Assembly (NCBI GenBank): GCA_964438025.1
Contig: CAYTIK010000034.1
Location: forward strand, 1-7,464
Direction: 5' to 3'
Length of the DNA: 7,464 nt
DNA from: GCA-002790615 sp964438025
GTDB lineage: Bacteria > Patescibacteriota > Minisyncoccia > Moranbacterales > UBA2206
The notes beneath the pieces were generated by a model. The model made no database searches. It had not been told where the DNA came from and was given only the letters and a program-made list of their open reading frames with translations. A program made the position numbers and the translations under genes. This document shows, piece after piece, positions 1 through 4,064 of this stretch. Positions within the stretch are counted from its first letter, which is position 1. Each line of letters opens with the position of its first letter.

Positions 1-7
1 TCCCATA

Positions 8-117
8 TGTCATTCCCGTGAAAACGGGAATTCAGAAAACAAAATTAAATTAATTTACTGGATCCCGGGTCTCCGCCAAAGGACGGATTCGCCTCCGGAG
101 AAAAGCCCGGGATGACA
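8..117. repeat. Palindromic intergenic repeat with TGTCAT/ATGACA ends
   Basis: The ends are inverted repeats: TGTCATtCCCG at 8-18 and CCCGGGATGACA at 106-117. Inside the left end is a perfect hairpin, TTCCCGT-GAAA-ACGGGAA (13-30). The right half begins CTGGATCCCGGG (58-69) and closes on CCCGGG (106-111), around a core containing TCCGCCAAAGGACGGA (72-87). This resembles the widespread dispersed repeats of the form GTCATTCCCG...CGGGAATGAC seen in many bacteria. It ends 4 bp after the stop codon of the minus-strand gene at 122-631, so it may also form the 3' end hairpin of that transcript, although no T-tract follows. It could extend left of the window. Confidence 0.6.
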
Positions 118-121
118 ATTA

Positions 122-631
122 CTAGGCTTTATTCCATTTAATAAATATATAAGCTAGACAGCCTCCGATTAAAGCCGTCAACAATTGCGGCCAACTCATC
201 ATTAGAGATACTTGCGAGGCCACTTCTTTCTGCAAAAGCAGATTAACCACGACGGCGCTGGTGCTGTATAAAAAAACAAATTTTAAAAGACTGGCCATAA
301 TCATTCCCTGCCAATAGCCTCTTTCTTTTAATAAATGAAAAGTTAAAATCATAATAGTGTTACTGACCATAATGAAAGGCACCATAGGAGCCAAGACCGG
401 TGGTAAGAGTCCCGCCGAAAGTGCCACGACGCTAGGGATTAAACCGACCAAAATTCCACCCGAAACTCCCAAAACCGCAGTCGCTACAAATAGTGTCGCG
501 TTAATAATCGGCCCGGTCAGCATTTGCTGGTGGAATAATGGCACAATTATGGCCACGCTTAATAAAGCCACTAGTTTGGTTAAAAAAGTGATTTTTTCTC
601 TATTTATAGCTAATTCTTTTATATTGAGCAT
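122..631 (-). CDS. ECF transporter S-component-like integral membrane protein
   Basis: This is a 169-residue, highly hydrophobic protein with about five or six predicted membrane spans (roughly residues 16-33, 40-57, 58-80, 82-101, 108-133 and 145-165). The segment TGPIINATLFVATAVLG (39-55) and the following Gly/Pro-rich helices PSVVALSAGLLPPVLAPMVP resemble small S-component-like proteins of energy-coupling-factor transporters. Similar sequences are sometimes labelled 'iron hydrogenase' in databases, but no iron-sulfur ligands are present here, so that name should not be transferred. S components bind a vitamin or metal and work with an ECF A/A'/T module; no such module is in this window, so the substrate is unknown. 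The ATG at 631 has no Shine-Dalgarno sequence. The leader carries a perfect 16-bp palindrome (642-657) and a possible TATAAT at 682-687 (minus strand). The gene is 187 bp from its upstream neighbour and probably transcribed alone. Confidence 0.7.
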   Translation of the reverse strand: MLNIKELAINREKITFLTKLVALLSVAIIVPLFHQQMLTGPIINATLFVATAVLGVSGGILVGLIPSVVALSAGLLPPVLAPMVPFIMVSNTIMILTFHLLKERGYWQGMIMASLLKFVFLYSTSAVVVNLLLQKEVASQVSLMMSWPQLLTALIGGCLAYIFIKWNKA

Positions 632-641
632 GTGTTTTTTG

Positions 642-664
642 TCCCGAATATTCGGGATTTTTTT
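642..664 (+). terminator. Perfect palindrome with plus-strand T-tract
   Basis: TCCCGAATATTCGGGA (642-657) is a perfect 16-bp palindrome followed on the plus strand by seven T residues (658-664), then ATTTTT. This is the shape of an intrinsic terminator for plus-strand transcription, yet no plus-strand gene lies upstream in the window. On the minus strand the same hairpin lies in the 5' leader of the gene at 122-631 and is followed by CAAAAAAC, so it would not terminate there. It may block antisense transcripts or act as a leader hairpin. Confidence 0.4.
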
Positions 665-692
665 ATTTTTTTATATCCTTGATTATATTTTA

Positions 693-804
693 TCCCCACA
701 CCAATTCTAGCAAAAATTACACATAACACAAATCCGAGCCGCTAGGCGGTTTCGTTTGATAATGTTCTATTGCGCAAATCTCTATTTAAAATTGGTGTGT
801 GGGA
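693..804. repeat. Degenerate inverted repeat in a gene-free gap
   Basis: TCCCCACACCAATT (693-706) is mirrored by AATTGGTGTGTGGGA (790-804). Ten base pairs are perfect (697-706 with 790-799), and the outer part matches after one slip. The enclosed 83 bp has no open reading frame of note, only a weak CCGC-TAG-GCGG hairpin (739-749). It could be a remnant of a small non-coding mobile element or a chance pairing. It fills the 187-bp gap between the M23 peptidase stop and the start of the gene at 631. Confidence 0.3.
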
Positions 805-818
805 CCCATTCCCTATAA

Positions 819-1472
819 CTATAAAACCGGTGGAAAAAGTATTTCTTCCGGATCCAGCCAACTGGTTAATTCTTTTTGACTGGAAACATAACCACGGACA
901 TCAATTTCGTTGCCAATTTTTATGCCTAAATGCAAATGTTTTCTTTCCCCATCCGTATCCGCGCTACCGCCGGCTCCGAGTACGGCTAATTTATCTCCCT
1001 TAAAAAAAGTTTTTCCGATTTCGGCCGGTGACTCGCTTAATTTCAAGTGGCCGAAAAGAACCGCCACTTTTTCTCCATCTAAAACACACTCTTGGATAAT
1101 CACCCCGCCATAACCGGAAATTTTTTTCTTTTGTAAAATTTCTCCTTCACAAATAGCGCGCACTTCCACGGCCGCTTCGGCTTCTTCCGGAAAAATTTCC
1201 AGATCCGTTCCGGTATGGTAGTCGGAAAATCTTTCGTTTGGAATTGGAGAACTTTTCGGATTAATTAAAATGCCAAAGGGTTTTTTAGTGATTCTTTTCT
1301 CCGAACTGGAAAGCGGAATGTTATAATCGGTTTGTATTGATTTTGGTGTAATTGGCTCCGATTTTTTTCCCGCAGATATTTCTAATGTTGGCGCTTCTGT
1401 TTTTCTGCTTAAAAACCAAAAAGCCGCCAGCACTATTAAAATCACTAATATAATAATGATAACTTTTTTCAT
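819..1472 (-). CDS. Membrane-anchored M23-family (LytM-like) peptidase
   Basis: This is a 217-residue protein with an N-terminal signal anchor (KK at 2-3, hydrophobic 4-21), a spacer of about 60 residues, and an M23/LytM-type domain from about residue 66 to 190. All metal-site motifs are present: HTGTD (H86 and D90, the HxxxD motif), H142 in LFGHL, and the HLH motif (H179, H181). The domain therefore looks catalytically intact. Family members are zinc endopeptidases that cut peptide cross-links in peptidoglycan; here the enzyme would act outside the cytoplasmic membrane in growth, division or wall remodelling. The substrate is inferred from the family. The ATG lies 11 bp after the exonuclease stop and has no Shine-Dalgarno sequence, so the two genes are probably co-transcribed. 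No convincing terminator follows. Confidence 0.85.
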   Translation of the reverse strand: MKKVIIIILVILIVLAAFWFLSRKTEAPTLEISAGKKSEPITPKSIQTDYNIPLSSSEKRITKKPFGILINPKSSPIPNERFSDYHTGTDLEIFPEEAEAAVEVRAICEGEILQKKKISGYGGVIIQECVLDGEKVAVLFGHLKLSESPAEIGKTFFKGDKLAVLGAGGSADTDGERKHLHLGIKIGNEIDVRGYVSSQKELTSWLDPEEILFPPVL

Positions 1473-1483
1473 AATAATCTAAA

Positions 1484-2149
1484 TTAATCCGTGAAAGTCA
1501 TGCGCTTGTAAATTGCCCGTGTAGCCTCCACGTCGCGCTGGCAATACTGGGCAATTTCTTTGATTTTGCCTTTTTGGTAAAAATCATACACCTGCGATCC
1601 ATCAATGCCCTCTTTAGGCGAAGGAATGCCGAGAGCCAAAGCCAAATGTTCCAAGCCTACGGAATTCATCGACCATTGCACCCATTCTTTCATCGTGTCA
1701 AAAATCGGATAACTACGGTAGCGGGCAAAACTTAAATCATAAGCCGGCTTGATTTTGTTTATAATCGAGCGCTGATAAATAAAGCGCAAGTCAAAATCCA
1801 TCACATTATGGCCGATAAACTGGACGCCGTGATCCGGATAATTGGGATTATAGCTGGGCTTACTGATAGAACTGACGATTCCCCAAAATTCTTTGAGCAG
1901 GCGCGCCTCGTCTTGGTCATAGCATAAACAGGCCACCGGCTGGTCGTCAATCGCGTAAGCGATACACAGGATCCGGCCAAAAGCTCCGTCAAACGACGTA
2001 CCTAAAAGATATTGTTCGAAATCTCCGATTTTTTCGCCATCCTCTCTCTTGTTTTTTTTGGCTTTTTTCTTTTCAAACAAATACTTGAGCGCTTCGTGAT
2101 TTTTTTCGCCCGCCGGCAATGTTTCGATATCGAGATATAATTTACGCAT
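1484..2149 (-). CDS. PolB-related DnaQ-fold 3'-5' exonuclease
   Basis: This is a 221-residue stand-alone exonuclease domain. The DEDDy motifs are in order: ExoI DIET (D7, E9), ExoII GHNVMDFDLRF (catalytic D120) and ExoIII YCQRD (Y202, D206). The sequence fits the family described as 3'-5' exonucleases related to the PolB exonuclease domain (Pfam DNA_pol_B_exo2). No polymerase domain is attached. It would remove nucleotides from DNA or RNA 3' ends in the cytoplasm using two metal ions; the actual substrate cannot be read from the sequence. A lysine-rich insert, EKKKAKKNKRED (26-37), lies between ExoI and the next strand. The start is ATG with an A/T-rich leader and no Shine-Dalgarno sequence. 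An extended -10 promoter lies 28 bp upstream, and the M23 peptidase gene follows after 11 bp. Confidence 0.85.
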   Translation of the reverse strand: MRKLYLDIETLPAGEKNHEALKYLFEKKKAKKNKREDGEKIGDFEQYLLGTSFDGAFGRILCIAYAIDDQPVACLCYDQDEARLLKEFWGIVSSISKPSYNPNYPDHGVQFIGHNVMDFDLRFIYQRSIINKIKPAYDLSFARYRSYPIFDTMKEWVQWSMNSVGLEHLALALGIPSPKEGIDGSQVYDFYQKGKIKEIAQYCQRDVEATRAIYKRMTFTD

Positions 2150-2176
2150 AGAGATTTTTTAATTGCTTATGAATCA

Positions 2177-2185
2177 ATTATAGCA
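2177..2185 (-). promoter_or_regulatory. Extended -10 promoter for the exonuclease/M23 operon
   Basis: Read on the minus strand, TGC-TATAAT gives a perfect -10 hexamer (2177-2182) with the TGn extension (2183-2185). No -35 match exists at 16-18 bp because that position lies in the cold-shock gene terminator stem. The predicted start is near 2170, giving a leader of about 20 nt. Its upstream edge lies five bases from the end of the T-tract of the preceding terminator. Confidence 0.6.
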
Positions 2186-2192
2186 CAAAAGT

Positions 2193-2216
2193 AAAAAACC
2201 CCGACTTTCATCGGGG
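2193..2216 (-). terminator. Intrinsic terminator of the cold-shock gene
   Basis: On the minus strand the stem CCCCGA (2211-2216) pairs with TCGGGG (2199-2204) around a 6-nt loop, followed by TTTTTT (2193-2198). It begins 24 bp after the cold-shock gene stop. This is a textbook intrinsic terminator. Confidence 0.9.
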
Positions 2217-2240
2217 CTTTTACTATCTAAGGGTATTTGA

Positions 2241-2444
2241 TTACACTTTTGATACTTTGGTAGCGTTCGGTCCTTTCGGGCTTTCGCTTACTTCAAATTG
2301 AACAGCATCGCCTTCGTGCAGATCTTTGAATTCTACGCCTTGCAGTTCGGTTGAATGGAAGAAAAGGTCTTTTTCTTGACCTTCGCGACTAATAAAACCG
2401 AAACCGCGGTCTGCTACCAAGCGAGCAATTTTTCCTTGTTCCAT
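2241..2444 (-). CDS. Cold-shock domain protein (CspA family)
   Basis: This 67-residue protein has the usual length of a single cold-shock domain, a five-stranded OB fold that binds single-stranded RNA or DNA. RNP1 is RGFGFIS (13-19) and RNP2 is DLFFHST (26-32), with EGDAVQFEV (44-52) and a C-terminal GPNATKV strand. The usual KWFN after the first Gly is replaced by IARLVAD, so one canonical aromatic contact is missing. It likely acts as an RNA chaperone or general nucleic-acid binder. The ATG at 2444 has no Shine-Dalgarno sequence. The gene has its own strong promoter (2536-2564), a leader of about 85 nt and its own terminator, so it is monocistronic. The long leader fits the post-transcriptional control known for csp genes, but I see no named regulatory element in it. 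Confidence 0.95.
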   Translation of the reverse strand: MEQGKIARLVADRGFGFISREGQEKDLFFHSTELQGVEFKDLHEGDAVQFEVSESPKGPNATKVSKV

Positions 2445-2447
2445 GGT

Positions 2448-2475
2448 ATATGTTTGAGTTAGTTAGTACACATAT
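2448..2475 (-). promoter_or_regulatory. Small hairpin in the csp leader next to the start codon
   Basis: ATATGT and ACATAT (2448-2453 and 2470-2475) can pair around a 16-nt loop, ending three bases before the ATG of the cold-shock gene. It is short and made mostly of A-U pairs, so it would melt easily. A role as a temperature-sensitive block is possible, but this is inference from position only. Confidence 0.25.
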
Positions 2476-2535
2476 TTATGGCTAGCAAAGAAAAGTCCGA
2501 CCTAAACTAATATTGCAAGCTCGTGTGTCTTATTG

Positions 2536-2564
2536 ATAATAGCATACTCTAAGATTTTTGGCAA
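2536..2564 (-). promoter_or_regulatory. Sigma-70 promoter of the cold-shock gene
   Basis: On the minus strand, TTGCCA (-35, 2559-2564; 5 of 6 to consensus), a 17-bp spacer (2542-2558) and TATTAT (-10, 2536-2541; 5 of 6) with a TGC extension (2542-2544). This is the best promoter match in the window. The -35 lies just 8 bp past the mscL stop region boundary, in the 128-bp gap after mscL. The predicted start is near 2529, giving a leader of about 85 nt. Confidence 0.8.
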
Positions 2565-2572
2565 GGGCTGCT

Positions 2573-2878
2573 TTATTTTACTTCTTTTTTCTTATCCAGT
2601 TTTTCCAGCCCCAGCATTTTAAAGCCAAAATAGACAAAAGCGGCGACGATGACGAAATCAATGATAGTGGAAATAAAAGCGCCGTATTTGACAGATGCGT
2701 TGCCAAAAGTAAACATTTTATCTACTAAGTTAATTTTTCCTAGCGCTAAGCCAACTAGCGGATTAATAATATTCTCCACTAGCGACGCTACGGTTTTCGA
2801 CACCACCCCGCCCAAAATGAAGCCGATGGCCAATCCCATCACGCCTCGTTCCCGGATGAAATCAATAAAGCCTTTCAT
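2573..2878 (-). CDS. mscL: Large-conductance mechanosensitive channel MscL
   Basis: This 101-residue protein matches MscL along its length. It has an amphipathic N-terminal helix (MKGFIDFIRERG), the pore-lining first membrane helix (about 13-42, GLAIGFILGGVVSKTVASLVENIINPL), a short extracellular loop (43-64), the second membrane helix (about 66-89) and a charged tail (EKLDKKKEVK). MscL forms a homopentamer in the cytoplasmic membrane and opens at high tension to release solutes during osmotic downshock. It is shorter than the 136-residue E. coli protein, mainly through a reduced loop and C-terminal bundle, but the helices are complete. The ATG has no Shine-Dalgarno sequence. The probable promoter is the extended -10 at 2921-2929. 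No terminator separates it from the cold-shock gene, so read-through into csp is possible. Confidence 0.92.
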   Translation of the reverse strand: MKGFIDFIRERGVMGLAIGFILGGVVSKTVASLVENIINPLVGLALGKINLVDKMFTFGNASVKYGAFISTIIDFVIVAAFVYFGFKMLGLEKLDKKKEVK

Positions 2879-2920
2879 AAATTTTTATTTATTAATTAAG
2901 CTTAAAATGATGCTATTTGA

Positions 2921-2929
2921 ATTTTATCA
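2921..2929 (-). promoter_or_regulatory. Extended -10 promoter for mscL
   Basis: On the minus strand, TGA-TAAAAT gives a -10 hexamer (2921-2926; 5 of 6) with a TGn extension (2927-2929). It follows the terminator T-tract directly and has no recognisable -35. The predicted start near 2914 leaves a leader of about 36 nt. The arrangement matches the promoter at 2177-2185. Confidence 0.45.
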
Positions 2930-2933
2930 CAAA

Positions 2934-2970
2934 ATAAAAAACCCCGCACCTATGTAGATAGTACGGGGTT
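2934..2970 (-). terminator. Intrinsic terminator of the 225-residue protein gene
   Basis: On the minus strand AACCCCG (2964-2970) pairs with CGGGGTT (2940-2946), with extra pairing possible in the loop (CTAT/ATAG), followed by a T-rich run that overlaps the stem end, TTTTTTATTTTG. It begins 36 bp after the stop codon at 3006. Confidence 0.88.
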
Positions 2971-3005
2971 CTTCAACCAAATCACGAGTATTTTTGTAGT
3001 ATTTT

Positions 3006-3683
3006 CTAAGTCTGACTTTTGCACCCTACCGAAGGAATGTTGCGATACAAATCGTCAAGCCAACGGCACTGCCAATACCACGAACTCATACCTTTGGCTA
3101 AAAAAAGTATGCCGCGTTTACCGTCAGGATCTCGCAGAACCTGCCCGAAGAAAGTCATACTATGTATCCCGAAATTTTTACAGATCCATTCCAAGATGCT
3201 ATCCTCAGCGCCATTCTCATAATCGATCCATAAACTGAGAAGAACGTTGCAGCTAAAGCGAACGAAATCAGTTTTTTTCTTCAGTCTCAGTAGCTCTGCT
3301 TCGATTGTAATTACAATCTCGTCTTCTTTGGGACTTTCAAAAATGAATTCGGCAGGTTTGACTGCAGTAAAAGCTACTGCGCGCGAGTCAATATCCTCTT
3401 CGCCCGAAAGTCCATCGCCATCAGCATGGCCCCTCCATGTCGTCCAACCCTCTCTAAGAAATTCGGCTGGATCGAATGGTTTGGCCATAATTAACCTCGG
3501 GTCACCGGTGACAAATCGGGCACGATTTTTCAAAAATAACTCAAACTGCTTTCCGGCTCTAACGGGGTTCCTGATGATAGCATTTTGCAATTCGTGCTTT
3601 TCGAAGTCAATTGACTTCCAATCAACATTCGTCGCAAGTGCCGCCACTACTTGTTGGGATTGATCAGGTGTGATTTGTCCCAT
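3006..3683 (-). CDS. Conserved protein of unknown function (Patescibacteria-type)
   Basis: This 225-residue protein has no signal peptide and no membrane span, so it is probably cytoplasmic. I recognise no enzymatic motif. Its N-terminus (ITPDQSQQVVAALA) is helical. A highly characteristic core follows at 69-101: PFDPAEFLREGWTTW, then RGHADGDGLSGEEDIDSRA. The C-terminus is rich in aromatics (SSWYWQCRWLDDLYRN, 200-215). The pattern resembles a recurrent unnamed family I associate with Patescibacteria, often of about 200 residues; this is from memory and would need a search. The ATG at 3683 is preceded by AGGAGG (3691-3696) with a 7-nt spacer, the only strong Shine-Dalgarno in the window. A leader with a 13-bp perfect inverted repeat and its own promoter and terminator make it a single-gene unit. 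Its codons look less A/T-rich than those of its neighbours. Confidence 0.85.
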   Translation of the reverse strand: MGQITPDQSQQVVAALATNVDWKSIDFEKHELQNAIIRNPVRAGKQFELFLKNRARFVTGDPRLIMAKPFDPAEFLREGWTTWRGHADGDGLSGEEDIDSRAVAFTAVKPAEFIFESPKEDEIVITIEAELLRLKKKTDFVRFSCNVLLSLWIDYENGAEDSILEWICKNFGIHSMTFFGQVLRDPDGKRGILFLAKGMSSWYWQCRWLDDLYRNIPSVGCKSQT

Positions 3684-3690
3684 AATAAAA

Positions 3691-3696
3691 CCTCCT
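3691..3696 (-). promoter_or_regulatory. Strong Shine-Dalgarno AGGAGG
   Basis: AGGAGG on the minus strand, 7 nt before the ATG at 3683. It fixes this start and is unusual here, since the other genes lack a clear Shine-Dalgarno sequence. Confidence 0.9.
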
Positions 3697-3716
3697 GTCT
3701 CTTGTAATTTGGCTGC

Positions 3717-3769
3717 ATCATTACAGCTTCCAGAAAACTTACTTTAAATTCCCTCAAAGCTGTAATGAT
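3717..3769 (-). promoter_or_regulatory. 13-bp perfect inverted repeat in the leader
   Basis: ATCATTACAGCTT (3717-3729) and AAGCTGTAATGAT (3757-3769) are perfectly complementary around a 27-nt loop. The centres of the arms are 40 bp apart, close to four helical turns. It lies between the predicted promoter (3798-3826) and the Shine-Dalgarno (3691-3696), ending 33 nt before the start codon. It could be a structured RNA leader or a paired operator. No T-tract follows the stem, so it is not an intrinsic terminator. I do not recognise it as a known riboswitch. Confidence 0.65.
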
Positions 3770-3797
3770 TCTCAAAATTTTAAAATCAAAGAGCTAT

Positions 3798-3826
3798 TTT
3801 ATACTAACCTAATAGCATACACCCAA
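3798..3826 (-). promoter_or_regulatory. Probable promoter of the 225-residue protein gene
   Basis: On the minus strand TTGGGT (3821-3826; 3 of 6), a 17-bp spacer and TATAAA (3798-3803; 5 of 6). The predicted start near 3790 gives a leader of about 107 nt holding the inverted repeat. An alternative extended -10, TGC-TATTAG, lies within the spacer. Confidence 0.45.
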
Positions 3827-3848
3827 AACGACTTTTTGTCCAGTCGTT
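3825..3848 (-). terminator. Possible terminator of the tRNA transcript
   Basis: On the minus strand AACGACT (3842-3848) pairs with AGTCGTT (3827-3833) around an 8-nt loop, followed by only two further T residues. The short T-run makes it weak. Its edge abuts the -35 of the next gene. Confidence 0.4.
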
Positions 3849-3886
3849 GTTTGTTCTTAGCTTAAATAAAAGATTTTACTTTAATG

Positions 3887-3957
3887 TCGGGGTGTGGAGA
3901 ATCGGACTCCAGCTACAAGACCCCCAGCCTTGCGTACTACCATTATACGACACCCCG
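3887..3957 (-). tRNA. tRNA-Pro, anticodon GGG
   Basis: A full 71-nt cloverleaf folds on the minus strand. The acceptor stem is CGGGGTG/CACCCCG with a discriminator A at 3887. The D arm is GTA...TAC with GG in the loop. The anticodon stem is CAAGG/TCTTG (one G-U) with loop CTGGGGG, giving anticodon GGG at 3923-3925 followed by G37. There is a 4-nt variable loop, and the T stem is TGGAG/CTCCA. C1-G72 with A73 is the usual bacterial proline identity. It reads CCC and CCU codons. CCA is not encoded. The T loop is TCCGATT, so the normally invariant U55 is C, which is odd. The gene stands alone between the DUF2207 gene and the 225-residue protein gene. Confidence 0.92.
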
Positions 3958-4001
3958 AAAATTTTAGATTTAGTAAATAAATTAATTTTAGATTATTACG
4001 G

Positions 4002-4039
4002 ATTAGTCAATTTATGGCATATGCAAGATTTTGACTAAT
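4002..4039. repeat. Nested 38-bp dyad between tRNA-Pro and the DUF2207 gene
   Basis: ATTAGTCAA (4002-4010) and TTGACTAAT (4031-4039) are perfect inverted repeats placed symmetrically, 6 bp on each side, around the palindrome GCATATGC (4017-4024). About 15 of 19 position pairs are complementary. It may be an operator, or a 3' hairpin for the DUF2207 transcript; no T-tract follows on the minus strand. Confidence 0.5.
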
Positions 4040-4059
4040 GTTAATACGCTAATTAAAAT
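4031..4059 (+). promoter_or_regulatory. Promoter-like sequence pointing antisense into the DUF2207 gene
   Basis: On the plus strand TTGACT (4031-4036; 5 of 6), a 17-bp spacer and TAAAAT (4054-4059; 5 of 6). A transcript starting near 4066 would run antisense to the 3' end of the DUF2207 gene. In A/T-rich DNA such matches also arise by chance. The -35 is one arm of the dyad at 4002-4039. Confidence 0.3.
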
Positions 4060-4064
4060 AAATT

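Noticed and set aside
122..631. Naming this protein an iron hydrogenase
   Set aside because: The sequence has no cysteine clusters or hydrogenase motifs; it is a multi-span membrane protein.
357..710. Plus-strand open frame of 117 codons
   Set aside because: It is antisense to the S-component-like gene and has no family resemblance; the minus-strand frame has clear membrane-protein structure.
737..751. Hairpin AGCCGC-TAG-GCGGTT as terminator of the M23 gene
   Set aside because: The stem is short, includes a G-U pair, and no T-tract follows on the minus strand.
1801..1992. Second minus-strand frame inside the exonuclease gene
   Set aside because: It lies fully inside the exonuclease coding region in another frame, and the exonuclease motifs are intact throughout.
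3247..3663. Plus-strand open frame of 138 codons
   Set aside because: It is the serine-rich antisense shadow of the 225-residue gene, which has AGGAGG, a promoter and a terminator on the minus strand.
3887..3957. tRNA as an integration site for a mobile island
   Set aside because: No integrase, no direct repeat of the tRNA 3' end and no abrupt change in gene type were seen nearby.
3847..4038. Plus-strand open frame of 63 codons
   Set aside because: It runs across the complete tRNA-Pro on the opposite strand and has no recognisable protein features.
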